NCBI RefSeq assembly: GCF_000380165.1
Contig: NZ_KB904691.1
Location: forward strand, 2,565-66,564
Length of the DNA: 64,000 nucleotides
Direction of reading: 5' to 3'
Source of the DNA: Wenjunlia vitaminophila DSM 41686
Lineage (GTDB): Bacteria; Actinomycetota; Actinomycetes; Streptomycetales; Streptomycetaceae
Part shown: in pieces, positions 8,162 to 18,983 of the stretch
Position numbering within the stretch: position 1 is the stretch's first letter
Layout of the letters: the number at the start of each line of letters is the position of its first letter
Notes under the pieces: generated by a model
Told to the model about the DNA's origin: nothing
The model's input: only the letters and a program-made list of their open reading frames with translations
Database searches by the model: none
Program-made: the position numbers and the translations under genes

Positions 8162-11100
8162 TCAGCGGGGGTGCTCCACGGGGAGTCGGCCGGCGGCGCG
8201 CAGGCGCGCCCCGACCTCGTCGGCCTCGGGCATGCCCAGGTCGCGGTAGAGGTCCAGGGCTCGTTCCCAGTGCCGCAGGGCCACCTCCCGCCGGCCCCGG
8301 GAGTCCTCGATCTCGGCGATGGCGGCGTGTGCCCGGGCCTGGTGGGCGGAGCGGTGGATCTGGGTGGCCCGGGCCAGCGCGGTCCTGTGGTGGACCAGTG
8401 CCTGTTCGAGTTCGCCGCAGGCGCGCAGGGCCCGGCCGACGCCGTCCAGCGCCGGGATCTCCAGGTCGTGGTCCCCCGCCTCGCGGGTGAACGACAGCAC
8501 CTGGCGGTGGGTCCGCAGCGCCGCCTCCGGTTGGCCCTGCATCCGTGTCACGTGGGCGAGTTCGTTCAGGGCGCGGTGGGTCCCCCAGGGGTTGTCCAGT
8601 TCCCTGAAGACCGTCAGGGCTTGTTCCAGGTGCTGCCTGGCTTCGTCGAGGTGACCGAGGCCGGCCTCGATCCGGGCCAGGTCCTTGAGCACCGCGGCCC
8701 GGTCAGGCGCGTTGTCGTACTGGCGCACGAGGTCCAGTGCCGTACGCAGGTGCGCCAGCGCCTCCCTGCGCTGCCCCAGCCAGTGCCCGGCGATGCCCAC
8801 GGCACACAGCGTGGCCACCTCCTGGCTGCGGTCCCCGGTCCTGCGGACCAGGACCAGGGACCGGCTCAACGAGGCCAACGCCTCACCGAAGCGGGCCAAC
8901 CGGACCTGCACGAGACCGAGTTCGAACAGGGCGCGGCTCTCCCCCGCCAGGTCCTCGTTGCACCGGGCCGCCAGCAGGGCCTGCCGGTGCAGGGTCAGCG
9001 CCTCGGAGTTCAGCGAGCGGGCCTGGAGGTAACGCCCGAGAATGGTGGACAGGTGGCTGACGTGGTGCTGGTGGCCGAGGCGGACGCCGAGGTCGGCGGC
9101 GGCCAGGAGGTTGCAGCGTTCGGCGTCCAGCACGGCCAGGGCCTCGGAGAGCCCGGCCATCGGGGGGCAGCCGGACCGCGGGGGCGCGATGCGTGGCCTG
9201 CGGTGACGACCGTGCGGGGCCATCACGTCCATCGCCACGGAGGCGGTGTGCACGTAGTGGTCGAGGAGCCGCCCCAGGGCCGCGTGCCGCTCGGCCGGTG
9301 ACTCCTCCCGCTGGGCGGTCTCGGCCGCGTGCCGGCGCAGCAGGTCGTGGAAGTGGAAACGGCCGGGCTGGGAGGAGCGCAGCAGGTGGGCGTCGACCAG
9401 GGCCTCGAGTAGCCGACCTGTCTCCGCGCGGCCCGTCTCGAGCAGGGCCGCGGCGGCCCAGACATCGATGTCCGGCCCCGGGTGCAGGCCGAGCAGCCGG
9501 AACAGCCGGCGCTGCGGTCCGGTGAGCTGGCGGTAGGAGAGCTGGAAGGCCGCGGCCACCCCGCGGTCGCCCGCCTCGAGTTCGGCCAGGCGCTGCTCCT
9601 GGTCCCCGAGTCGCTCACACAGGTGAGCGAGGGTCCAGGCGGGCCGTGACCGCATCCGGTTGGCCACGATCCGCAGGGCCAGGGGCAGCCGGCCGCAGAG
9701 CCGGGCGACCTCCTCCAGCAGCTCCGGGCTCTCCCCCACCAGCCGTTCCTGGCCCAACACGGTGGTGAGCAGCGCGACGGCGTCGGACATCGGCAACACG
9801 TCCATGGACAGCGGCCTGGCGTCGTCCAGGCCGGTCAGCCGGTTGCGGCTGGTGATCAGCACCAGGCAGCCGGGGGCGCCGGGCAGGAGCGGGCGGACCT
9901 GGTCCTCGGTGGCGGCGTTGTCCAGCACCAGGAGCGCCCGTCGGTTCGCCAGGAGGCTGCGGAACAGCGCGGACCGCTCGGCCACGCCGTGCGGGACGTG
10001 CTCGCCCGGCACCCCCAGGCCGCGCAGCAGCGTGTTGAGGGCGTCGGCGGGATCGACCGGCGCCATGCCCTCGGCGAAGCCGTGCAGGTCGATGAAGAGC
10101 TGCCCGTCCGGGAAGTGCGGGGCGAGCCGGTGCCCGGCTCGCAGCGCCAGGGAGGACTTGCCGACGCCGGCCATGCCGTCGATGGCGTGGATGACCACCG
10201 CGGTGGGGCCCTCGATGTCCCGGTACCGCAGCAACTGGGCGAGCTCGGGGCCGCGGCCGGTGAAGGAGGCCAGGTCCGCGGGGAGTTGGGCTGGCGGGGG
10301 GAGGACCGTGGCCGCCTCGGGGTCGGGTGTGGCCTGTTCGGGGCCCCGCGTCGTGGCCCCGTCGCGCTCCGGACCCACCGGCCCTGCCCCGGCGGGAGCG
10401 GAACGGGTGGGAGCGGAACGGGTGGGGCCCGAGGCCGTCCCCCGCGCGTCGGCGGGTGCGGAACGGAGAGCGGGGCCACGCCCGTCGGCACGCGACGGCC
10501 GTACGGGGTCGGTGGGGCTCGTGGGAGCCGTGGCGACCGGAGTCGTCCGTGGCCGTCCGGCACCGGTGGTCGTCGCCGTCGCTCCGGCGCCCCGGGGTGG
10601 TGTGGGGCCGGGCGGGAGGGAGGCCGGGGCGTCCACCTGGCCGCGCAGGATGGCCAGTTCCAGCTCCCGGAGGTCCGGGCCGGGGTCGATGCCCAGGTCG
10701 TCCGCGAGCCGCTGGCGCAGGCGCTGGTAGGCATGGAGGGCGTGCGCGGTGCGGCCGGCCCGGTGCAGGGCCAGCATCAACTGGCCCACCAGCCGTTCCC
10801 GCAGCGGGTGGGCGGCGACCAGCTCGGTCAGCTCCGCGACCAGCCCGGCGTGCTCCCCGATCGCCAGGGCGGTGTCGAACCTGTCCTCGAGCGCGGCGAG
10901 CCGGAGTTCTTGGAGCCTGGCCGTGGTGGCGGTCACCGTGGGCGTGGGGGGAACGTCGGCCAGCGGCTGTCCGCGCCAGAGCCGTTCGGCCCGGCCGAGC
11001 AGGGTGACGCAGTGCTCCGGGTGGCCGGCCTGCTGCGCCAACCTGGCCTGGGCGAGCAGCCGCTGGTACCGGTGCAGGTCGAGTTCCTCGTCGGAGACGT

Positions 11101-11380
11101 CGAGCAGGTAGCCGGGGCGGCGGGTGACGAGCCGTCGGGCGGTGTCGGGACCCGCGGGCCGCAGCGCCCGGCGCAGCCGCGAGACGTAGCCGTACACCAG
11201 GGCCCGGGCGTCCGGCGGGGGTTGTTGGGGCCAGAGCTCGTCCACGAACTGGTCCACGGCGACCAGGCGCCCGGGGGTGGCCAACAGGATGGCCAGCACC
11301 GCCCGGGTCCGGGGAGCGCCGAGGGGCAGCGGGCAGCCCTCGTGCCGCACCTCGAGCGGTCCGAGTACGCAGAACTCCAC
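8162..11380 (-). CDS. AfsR/SARP-family transcriptional regulator with NB-ARC and TPR domains
   Basis: 1072-aa pleiotropic-regulator-type protein. Residues 1-90 form an OmpR-like winged helix (VEFCVLGPLEVRHEG), about 95-245 the bacterial transcriptional activator domain (TPR-like), then a Pro/Ala/Thr-rich linker (about 255-375). An NB-ARC ATPase follows, with P-loop GMAGVGKSS (Lys408), Walker B ALLVLDNA and GRLPLAL. The C-terminal third is TPR-like helices. In S. coelicolor AfsR is phosphorylated by AfsK and activates afsS; no afsK or afsS is visible here. Start GTG 11380 has GAGGGG about 9 nt upstream and puts the winged helix at the N-terminus; the longer frame adds unrelated sequence. It could instead be a cluster-type large SARP, but no biosynthetic cluster adjoins. 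Confidence 0.9.
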   Translation of the reverse strand: MEFCVLGPLEVRHEGCPLPLGAPRTRAVLAILLATPGRLVAVDQFVDELWPQQPPPDARALVYGYVSRLRRALRPAGPDTARRLVTRRPGYLLDVSDEELDLHRYQRLLAQARLAQQAGHPEHCVTLLGRAERLWRGQPLADVPPTPTVTATTARLQELRLAALEDRFDTALAIGEHAGLVAELTELVAAHPLRERLVGQLMLALHRAGRTAHALHAYQRLRQRLADDLGIDPGPDLRELELAILRGQVDAPASLPPGPTPPRGAGATATTTGAGRPRTTPVATAPTSPTDPVRPSRADGRGPALRSAPADARGTASGPTRSAPTRSAPAGAGPVGPERDGATTRGPEQATPDPEAATVLPPPAQLPADLASFTGRGPELAQLLRYRDIEGPTAVVIHAIDGMAGVGKSSLALRAGHRLAPHFPDGQLFIDLHGFAEGMAPVDPADALNTLLRGLGVPGEHVPHGVAERSALFRSLLANRRALLVLDNAATEDQVRPLLPGAPGCLVLITSRNRLTGLDDARPLSMDVLPMSDAVALLTTVLGQERLVGESPELLEEVARLCGRLPLALRIVANRMRSRPAWTLAHLCERLGDQEQRLAELEAGDRGVAAAFQLSYRQLTGPQRRLFRLLGLHPGPDIDVWAAAALLETGRAETGRLLEALVDAHLLRSSQPGRFHFHDLLRRHAAETAQREESPAERHAALGRLLDHYVHTASVAMDVMAPHGRHRRPRIAPPRSGCPPMAGLSEALAVLDAERCNLLAAADLGVRLGHQHHVSHLSTILGRYLQARSLNSEALTLHRQALLAARCNEDLAGESRALFELGLVQVRLARFGEALASLSRSLVLVRRTGDRSQEVATLCAVGIAGHWLGQRREALAHLRTALDLVRQYDNAPDRAAVLKDLARIEAGLGHLDEARQHLEQALTVFRELDNPWGTHRALNELAHVTRMQGQPEAALRTHRQVLSFTREAGDHDLEIPALDGVGRALRACGELEQALVHHRTALARATQIHRSAHQARAHAAIAEIEDSRGRREVALRHWERALDLYRDLGMPEADEVGARLRAAGRLPVEHPR

Positions 11381-11970
11381 TGCCGCCAGCCCCTCTTGCC
11401 GTTTCCCCCCGCGGATGTCGGGCCCAGCGGGAACACGGGTGGATGCCGTGCGTCTCGGGTCCTGCGGACCCCGGGTCCCTGGCACGCATGATAGGGACCG
11501 GGAACAGACGGTCGAAGCACGCCGGCGCGGTTCCCACGGGATCGCGCCGATCGGGGCAACGTCCCCACGCGGTGGGCCCGGTGGTCAGGGGACGAGGTCG
11601 GCGTCGCTCGCCGGGCACCCGGGCAGGCTGGAGGACCTCCCGGAACTGGACATGGTCATGATGTCCGGTCAAGTCCTGGTCAAGCCGGATCTCGGCCTGG
11701 TGACGAACTGGGAAACGCACCGAACCGACGGGTAACTGGACCTGTTGATCTCCTTGACGCCCCCTGCCCGCACGGGAAAACTTCCGTTGTCAGTCGGCGT
11801 GATCGCGTATCGATCCCGGGCAGAGGCCTGTCCGCGTCCGGGCACGGCCGACCTTTGCCGGATACCCGAGCGGTGCCGGACGGGGGGCATCGGTCTGTGC
11901 CCGCGGTCGGCTTCGTGACCCTATGAGGGGGTGGGTCCTCGGCTTTCGGCCCTGACACGAGGAGCTGCCA
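11381..11970. promoter_or_regulatory. Divergent 590-bp control region between AfsR-type gene and glpF
   Basis: No convincing gene is present. It holds two exact GGTCAAG heptamers (11667-11673 and 11678-11684), 11 bp apart, with a related GGTCATG at 11654-11660; read on the minus strand each contains TTGACC. Such 11-bp-spaced heptamers resemble SARP/AfsR binding sites. TTGTCA (11787-11792) with TATCGA or TCGATC downstream is a possible promoter toward glpF. No GylR-type operator was recognised. Confidence 0.4.
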
Positions 11971-12684
11971 GTGTTTTCCAACGGCGACGTATTCATAGGC
12001 GAACTGATCGGCACCGCGGTGCTGATCCTCATGGGCTCGGGCGTGTGCGCCGCGGTCACCCTCAAGCACTCCAAGGCGAGGGCGAGCGGCTGGATCGTCA
12101 TCACCTTCGGTTGGGGTTTCGCGGTGCTGGCCGGCGCCTACATAGCGGGTCCGCTGTCCGGTGGACACCTCAACCCCGCCGTCACCTTCGCCCTCGCCAT
12201 CGACTCGGGCGACTGGGACCAGGTCCACCTCTACGTCCTGGGCCAGATGCTGGGTGCGATGACCGGCGCCACCCTGGCGTGGCTCACCTACTACGGGCAG
12301 TTCGAGAAGAACGAGGAGCCCACGCTGGGCATCTTCTCCACCGGCCCGGAGATCCGGAACACCTGGCAGAACCTGGTGACGGAGACCATCGCCACCATGG
12401 TGCTGATCCTGGGCGTGCTGTCGTTCGGCATGACCAAGGGGCTCGGTGAGAGCGGCAGCCTGACCCTGATCGTGGCGCTGCTCGTCGTCGGTATCGGCCT
12501 GTCCCTCGGCGGGCCGACGGGCTACGCCATCAACCCGGCGCGTGACCTCGGGCCGCGGATCATGCACGCGGTGCTGCCGATCCCGAACAAGGGCACGTCG
12601 GACTGGGGCTACTCCTGGATTCCCGTCGCGGGACCGCTCGCCGGTGCGGCGCTCGCCGCGCTACTGTTCCGGGCGGCCTTCTGA
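11971..12684 (+). CDS. glpF: Glycerol uptake facilitator (aquaglyceroporin)
   Basis: 237-aa MIP-family channel in the cytoplasmic membrane that lets glycerol diffuse into the cell. Both pore motifs are present: HLNPAVTF near residue 70 and [11 protein letters not shown] near residue 190, the latter with the Arg of the selectivity filter and the Asp after NPAR that is typical of glycerol-conducting members. About six membrane segments plus two half-helices are visible. Start GTG 11971 follows GAGGAG by about 7 nt. The neighbour glpK starts 90 bp downstream on the same strand, so the pair forms an operon for uptake and trapping of glycerol. Confidence 0.95.
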   Translation: MFSNGDVFIGELIGTAVLILMGSGVCAAVTLKHSKARASGWIVITFGWGFAVLAGAYIAGPLSGGHLNPAVTFALAIDSGDWDQVHLYVLGQMLGAMTGATLAWLTYYGQFEKNEEPTLGIFSTGPEIRNTWQNLVTETIATMVLILGVLSFGMTKGLGESGSLTLIVALLVVGIGLSLGGPTGYAINPARDLGPRIMHAVLPIPNKGTSDWGYSWIPVAGPLAGAALAALLFRAAF

Positions 12685-12774
12685 CCCTCGGGCGCGCCCG
12701 ACCCGCCTCCCACTCGTGACCCAGCTTCCGCACATCGACCCGGCGTCCTCCCACCACACCCGCGAGGCACCTCC

Positions 12775-14280
<1,506 letters not shown>

Positions 14281-14346
14281 TCCCACCCGACTCGGCCCGC
14301 GCCCCCCGCCGGGCTCGCCGCTGACTGTCCGTCGGGAACCGTTGTG

Positions 14347-14400
14347 CACGCCGAACGGCCCGTTCCCCTCACTGACGAGGGGAACGGGCCGTTCGGCGTG
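14347..14400. terminator. Strong bidirectional terminator hairpin
   Basis: A perfect 24-bp stem (14347-14370 paired with 14377-14400) with the 6-nt loop ACTGAC lies between glpK and the converging conservon operon, whose last stop is at 14442. It should end transcription from both sides. Confidence 0.9.
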
Positions 14401-14441
14401 GCGTGTGCGCCCCGGCGACGGAACCGGCCGGGCGCGCCCGG

Positions 14442-15059
14442 CTAGGGGGCGCTGGGCTCCGGGGTCCTGCGGCGCACCGAGGCCTCCAGGGCGTGCTCGA
14501 CCACGGAGATCAGCACCTCCTTGGTCGACTCCCGGTCACGGGCGTCGCAGAGCACCACCGGCACGCTGTCACTCAGGTCGAGCGCGTCCCGTACCGCCTG
14601 CGGCGGGAACGTGCGGGCGCCCTCGAAGCAGTTGACACCGACGGCGAACGGGATGCCGCGCCGCTCGAAGTAGTCCACCGCGGCGAAGCAGTCCTCGAGC
14701 CGCCGGGTGTCGGCGAGCACCACGGCACCGAGCGCGCCGGTGGCCAGCTCGTCCCACAGGAACCAGAAGCGGTCCTGGCCCGGCGTGCCGAAGAGGTAGA
14801 GCACCAGGCCCTCGCGGAGGGTGATCCGGCCGAAGTCCATGGCCACCGTGGTGGTCTTCTTCTGTTCCACGCCGGTGGTGTCGTCGACGGGCCTGCCGGC
14901 GGCGCTCAGCGCCTCCTCGGTCCGCAGCGGCCTGATCTCGCTGACCGCGCCGACCAACGTGGTCTTGCCCACTCCGAACCCGCCAGCGATCAGGATCTTG
15001 AGTGCTACCAGATCCTGTTCCGAGTTGGCGGGCCCTGTCTCAGAGCGCCCGAAGTCCAT
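14442..15059 (-). CDS. cvnD: Conservon GTPase (CvnD)
   Basis: 205-aa Ras-like GTP-binding protein of the conservon type. G1 P-loop reads GGFGVGKTTLVG; TTTVAMDFGRI covers the switch I region and FGTPGQDRF is the G3 motif (DxxGQ form altered to GTPGQ as is usual in CvnD). The protein is the last gene of the operon and overlaps cvnC by 20 bp. In conservons the four Cvn proteins form a membrane-associated complex likened to an eukaryotic GPCR-G-protein assembly, CvnD being the switch. Confidence 0.93.
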   Translation of the reverse strand: MDFGRSETGPANSEQDLVALKILIAGGFGVGKTTLVGAVSEIRPLRTEEALSAAGRPVDDTTGVEQKKTTTVAMDFGRITLREGLVLYLFGTPGQDRFWFLWDELATGALGAVVLADTRRLEDCFAAVDYFERRGIPFAVGVNCFEGARTFPPQAVRDALDLSDSVPVVLCDARDRESTKEVLISVVEHALEASVRRRTPEPSAP

Positions 15060-15456
15060 TGATCACCTCGCGCAGGATCCTTTCGTCCGGAAGTTGGGCC
15101 GGTGGCACCGGCCGGCGGACGCGGACCAGTTCCGCGTCCAGCAGGTCGCCGAGCAGCACTCGGACCACACCGACCGGCAGATTGGTGTCCGCCGCGAGCT
15201 CCGCGACCGACATCGGCTCCACCATGCACAACTCGATGATGTGCTGATGCTCGGGGGCGAGCGCCAGTTCGCTGCTCCCCTCCAGGTCGCCGTTGACCGC
15301 TCGGGGCTCAATGACGACCAGGGCGATCAGGTCGAGCTTGTCCTCGGCCGCGCTTCGGGTGCGACCACGAGTCATCGCGTAGGGCCGGACGACCGGCCCC
15401 GCCTCGTCGTCGTACCACTGGCCCCCGTTGGCTCCTCGATCCCCGTGTGCAGGCAT
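15040..15456 (-). CDS. cvnC: Conservon DUF742 protein (CvnC)
   Basis: 138-aa DUF742 protein. VVRPYAMTRGRT near residue 22 and the C-terminal winged-helix-like part (MSVAELAADTNLPVGVVRVLL, split at PVG) are family marks. It lies between cvnB (9-bp gap) and cvnD (20-bp overlap), which indicates coupled expression. It is thought to be a cytoplasmic partner of the sensor CvnA; the exact role is unknown. Confidence 0.93.
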   Translation of the reverse strand: MPAHGDRGANGGQWYDDEAGPVVRPYAMTRGRTRSAAEDKLDLIALVVIEPRAVNGDLEGSSELALAPEHQHIIELCMVEPMSVAELAADTNLPVGVVRVLLGDLLDAELVRVRRPVPPAQLPDERILREVINGLRAL

Positions 15457-15465
15457 CAGCCTGGC

Positions 15466-15882
15466 TCACCCACCCATCGGAATGCCGTCGCGCGGTGCCG
15501 TTGACAGATGGATGCCAACCCGCTTGACGAGCAGTGTCATTTCGTATGCGATTTGCCCGACGTCGGCCTCCGCGTCGGCGAGCACGGCCAGGCAGCTACC
15601 GTCGCCGGCCGCGGTGACGAAGAGGAAGGCGCCGTCGAGTTCGACCAGGGTCTGTCGTACGGCCCCGGCCCGGAAGTGCCGGCCGACGCCCTTCGCAAGG
15701 CTGTGGAAACCTGAGGCGACGGCCGCCAGGTGCTCGGAGTCCTCCCGGGTCAGGCCCCGCGAGGCTCCGGTGGCCAGACCGTCGCTGGAGAGCACCAGCG
15801 CCTTGCGGATGTACGCCACGCGCGAGACGAGGTCGTCGAGGAGCCAGTTCAGCTCTCCCGCCTGGTTCGTCGGTGCGGTCAT
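15466..15882 (-). CDS. cvnB: Conservon roadblock/LC7 protein (CvnB)
   Basis: 138-aa roadblock/LC7-domain protein (ELNWLLDDLVSRV at the start, KALVLSSDGLATGAS, then a conserved HLAAVASGFHSLAKG). Roadblock proteins commonly bind and regulate small GTPases, here presumably CvnD. It overlaps the end of cvnA by 4 bp, a sign of translational coupling. Confidence 0.93.
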   Translation of the reverse strand: MTAPTNQAGELNWLLDDLVSRVAYIRKALVLSSDGLATGASRGLTREDSEHLAAVASGFHSLAKGVGRHFRAGAVRQTLVELDGAFLFVTAAGDGSCLAVLADAEADVGQIAYEMTLLVKRVGIHLSTAPRDGIPMGG

Positions 15883-18485
15883 CGACCGTCCCTTTCTGTG
15901 CTGGTTCCTGGTGCTTGCCGGGCCTGACGCCCGGCACCGCCATCGCCAGAACCGCCGTCGAGGTCGCCGTCGAGGGTGCGGCCGCGCTGGAAGCCGCGCT
16001 GGAACGACGCCATCCTGGACCGTACTTCATCGGCCGAACGCTCACGCACCGGAGCGTCGTCCGTGGTCTCGGCGTCGGGCTGCTGGACCCTGAGCTGCGG
16101 GGCGATGCTGGCCTGGCGGACCCGCTTGGGCAGACTGTAACCGCTCTCCTCCTGACCTGCTCCCGCGGTGCCACGGCTGCCGGCCCGACGCTTCCCGGTC
16201 CCCGGCGTGCCGCCGGACTCACCGCTCGGCGCGGCGTGGCGCCCGGCGGACCGACCGGCGTCGTGCTCTCCCGCGGGCACCGGACGGGGCAGCCGCTCCA
16301 CGGGACGACCGCGGTCGGCGACCAGGACGGGAGAACGGCGGCGTGGGAGGCGCGGAACGTTGCCGTCCCCCGCGCCGACCGAGTCGGGGGCCTGGTCGTG
16401 CTGGTCCGCCTCGTGGTCGGCGGGCAGGTCGTCGCCCGGCAGGTCGCTCACGGGGCTCACGCCCCACTCGCGGAAGGCCTCCTCGCTCTTGGCACGCTCC
16501 CCCACGGGCCTCTCCTCGTTGTCATCCTCGCCCCGCTCGGAGTCCGCGGTGTCCATGGCCGGCTGTTCCGCCGTTGCGCTGTTCTGGTCGTCGGTGAGCA
16601 GGGTGCTGGGAACGAGGACCACGGCGGAGGTGCCGCCGTAGGGCGAGGGACGCAACGAGACGCGCACGCCCAACCGCCGGGCGAGCCGGCTGACCACGAA
16701 CAGGCCGAGCCGGTCGGTGTCGGACAGCTCGAACTCCGGGGTCTCGGCGAGACGCTGGTTGGCCTCGAGCAGCGCGTCCGGGGTCATGCCGAGTCCACGG
16801 TCGTCGATCTCCAGCACGAAACCGTTGGCGACGCGCTCTCCGTGCACCTGGACCTGGGTGTGCGGTGGGGAGAACACGGTGGCGTTCTCGACCAGTTCCG
16901 CGATGAGGTGGGTGATGTCGGCCACGGCGGAGCCGACGACCGCCACCCGTGGGATGCGGCGCACCTCGACCCGCTCGTAGTCCTCCACCTCGGAGACCGC
17001 GGCGCGGATGACGTTGATGAGTTGGACCGGGTTGCGCCAGGCCCGGGAGGGGGCGGAACCGGAGAGGATGACCAGACCCTCGGCGTGACGACGCATACGG
17101 GTGGTCAGGTGGTCCAGGCGGAACAGGTCGGCGAGCTCCTCGGCGTCCTCGGTCCGCCGTTCCATGGCGTCCAGCAGGGTGAGCTGCCGGTGCACCAGGA
17201 CCTGGCTGCGGCGGGCCAGGTTGACGAAGATCTCGGAGACGCCCTGGCGCAGCTCGGCCTGCTTGACCGCGGCCTCGACCGCGGCGCGCTGCACGTCGTT
17301 GAACGCCTGGCCGACCTGGTTGATCTCGTCGTCGCTGTCCCGGAACTCCATGTCGGGCGCCTCACTGCGCACGTCCACCGACTCGCCGGAGGCGAGGCGG
17401 CGCATCACGCGTGGCAGGCGGGTGCCGGACAGCTCGAGCGCGGCCTTGCGCAGTCGCGTCAGGTCGCGGACGAGGGCACGGGCGATGCGGACGGAGATGA
17501 TGATGGAGGCGATCACCGCGAGCAGGCCGAGGATGCCGACGACCGCGGCGTAGACGTTGACCCGGGTCTCGTACGGCTCGGCGCGGTCGGCGTAACTCGA
17601 GGCCCGTTCGTGGGCCATCTGGGCGAGCACCTTGTTGCTGGCGATGATGTTGGCGCGCCACTCATCGGGCTTCACGACAGTCGCGGCGCCCTCGGCCCCC
17701 GCGTTGAGGATCTTCTCCTCCATGCGGAAGCGCTCCATGGGGATCTTCCCCTTGGCGAGCCTGAGGTGCTCCTCGCGGCTCTCCGCGGGCAGGTCCTTGA
17801 CCCCGAGGGTGAACAGCACGCGCTGTTCGGAGATGGCGGCGGACAGGGCCCGGTACTCGCCCTGCGACATGTCACCTGACGCCAGTGCGGCGGAGACCAG
17901 GGAGTCCTCTCGGGTGACGGCTTCCCAGGCGCGCACCAGGGTGACCATCGAGCCGAAGTGCTTGGACAGGTCGTTGTTGTTGATGGCTCCGAGGTCGGCG
18001 AAGAGCGAGTAGCCGGGGTCAACCAGGGCGGTGTAGCCCTTGAACGCCCCGAAGCGGTCGACCGAACCGGAGTTGATCTTCTCGCGCAGCTCCTCGACCT
18101 TGTTGAGCTCCTTCAGCAGAACGTCCAGACCCCTGTTCTGCCGGTCATTGAGAATGTCCCGCTTGTCACCGTCCCTGGCGGAGTTCCGCAGCTTCTCGAT
18201 CTCACCGTCGGTGCGAGCCTGGCTGGCCTGGAGCTCCTTCAGGGAACGGGCGTCCTCGCGCTGGGAGAGGTAGAGCATGGCCTGCCGCCGTTCGTCCTGG
18301 ATGGCCAACATGGTGGCTTCCATGGGACGGCCGAATGCGGCCTGGACATCGTCGATGTCCCTCAGGTCCATCACGTCCTGAACAGCGTCCACCGCGGTGA
18401 ACGCCCACAGGCTGACCAGGGACACCAGTGGCACAAGAAGCAGTACCACGATTTTTCGGCGGATCGATCTCCCGCGAGAGCGCAT
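15879..18485 (-). CDS. cvnA: Conservon sensor histidine-kinase-like protein with NIT domain (CvnA)
   Basis: 868-aa membrane sensor. A first membrane segment at about residues 12-32 (KIVVLLLVPLVSLVSLWAF) is followed by an extracytoplasmic region of about 270 residues with the look of a nitrate/nitrite-sensing NIT domain, a second segment (VVGILGLLAVIASIIISV), HAMP, and a GHKL ATPase domain with N-box ELVENAT, G1 DDRGLGM and GLFVVSRLA. The last 230 residues are acidic, Pro/Arg-rich and probably disordered. It leads the cvnABCD operon. ATG 18485 is the likely start (AAAGG 12 nt upstream, a long spacing); a GTG at 18521 is in frame but has no ribosome site. The ligand is unknown; NIT is by resemblance. 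Confidence 0.88.
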   Translation of the reverse strand: MRSRGRSIRRKIVVLLLVPLVSLVSLWAFTAVDAVQDVMDLRDIDDVQAAFGRPMEATMLAIQDERRQAMLYLSQREDARSLKELQASQARTDGEIEKLRNSARDGDKRDILNDRQNRGLDVLLKELNKVEELREKINSGSVDRFGAFKGYTALVDPGYSLFADLGAINNNDLSKHFGSMVTLVRAWEAVTREDSLVSAALASGDMSQGEYRALSAAISEQRVLFTLGVKDLPAESREEHLRLAKGKIPMERFRMEEKILNAGAEGAATVVKPDEWRANIIASNKVLAQMAHERASSYADRAEPYETRVNVYAAVVGILGLLAVIASIIISVRIARALVRDLTRLRKAALELSGTRLPRVMRRLASGESVDVRSEAPDMEFRDSDDEINQVGQAFNDVQRAAVEAAVKQAELRQGVSEIFVNLARRSQVLVHRQLTLLDAMERRTEDAEELADLFRLDHLTTRMRRHAEGLVILSGSAPSRAWRNPVQLINVIRAAVSEVEDYERVEVRRIPRVAVVGSAVADITHLIAELVENATVFSPPHTQVQVHGERVANGFVLEIDDRGLGMTPDALLEANQRLAETPEFELSDTDRLGLFVVSRLARRLGVRVSLRPSPYGGTSAVVLVPSTLLTDDQNSATAEQPAMDTADSERGEDDNEERPVGERAKSEEAFREWGVSPVSDLPGDDLPADHEADQHDQAPDSVGAGDGNVPRLPRRRSPVLVADRGRPVERLPRPVPAGEHDAGRSAGRHAAPSGESGGTPGTGKRRAGSRGTAGAGQEESGYSLPKRVRQASIAPQLRVQQPDAETTDDAPVRERSADEVRSRMASFQRGFQRGRTLDGDLDGGSGDGGAGRQARQAPGTSTERDGR

Positions 18486-18983
18486 CTTATGCGTACACCT
18501 TTGAGGCTGGGAGGCAGTCACTAAACGGCGCGAGCTTACTACCGGCAGGTGACTGCTCCGAAGTCGTGAACGATGCGTTCTCGCACGTCAACTAGGGCGC
18601 AACATAACTACTTGTCCTAGGGTTTCCGGACATCCCGCCCAGTCGCGACCCAGTGTCAACCTAGATTGTGGCTTGACTCCAGCGACACTGCCGCCACTTC
18701 TCCAGCCATGACGCCAAAAACCAGGAGGAATCTGATAGAAAGGGATATAGCACTCCCACCATCCGTCACATCGCCCTCCCTATCAGCCCCCTTCCTGCTT
18801 CACCAGGGGTTTTCTGGTCGGCAGCGGGGGTTCCGGGCACTCGAGCACGACCCGGGAACGTTCCGGACGTTCCGCGCGCGCTCTCCAGGCCCCTCCCGGA
18901 GTCGGTCCGGAGAGGGTGTGGCCAGCGGCTCGGTGTCCGGATCAGCACGCCCGCGTGGGAGCTCCCGACGAGAACGGGGCAGG
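18486..18983. promoter_or_regulatory. 500-bp divergent region, lower GC than its surroundings
   Basis: Separates cvnA (minus) from a small membrane-protein gene (plus). About 18530-18800 is clearly richer in A and T than flanking DNA, as expected of promoters. On the minus strand TAAGCT (18538-18533) could be a -10 for the conservon. The plus-strand frame reads through from 18666 but gives low-complexity Ser/Arg protein, so I do not call it coding. Confidence 0.4.

Noticed and set aside
11680-12567. Minus-strand open frame covering the glpF promoter and most of glpF
   Set aside because: Lies opposite glpF, a certain gene; the product is His/Gly-rich with no domain.
18666-18983. Upstream extension of the small membrane protein frame
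   Set aside because: Ser/Arg-rich sequence, AT-rich promoter-like DNA, and no ribosome site at the earliest start.
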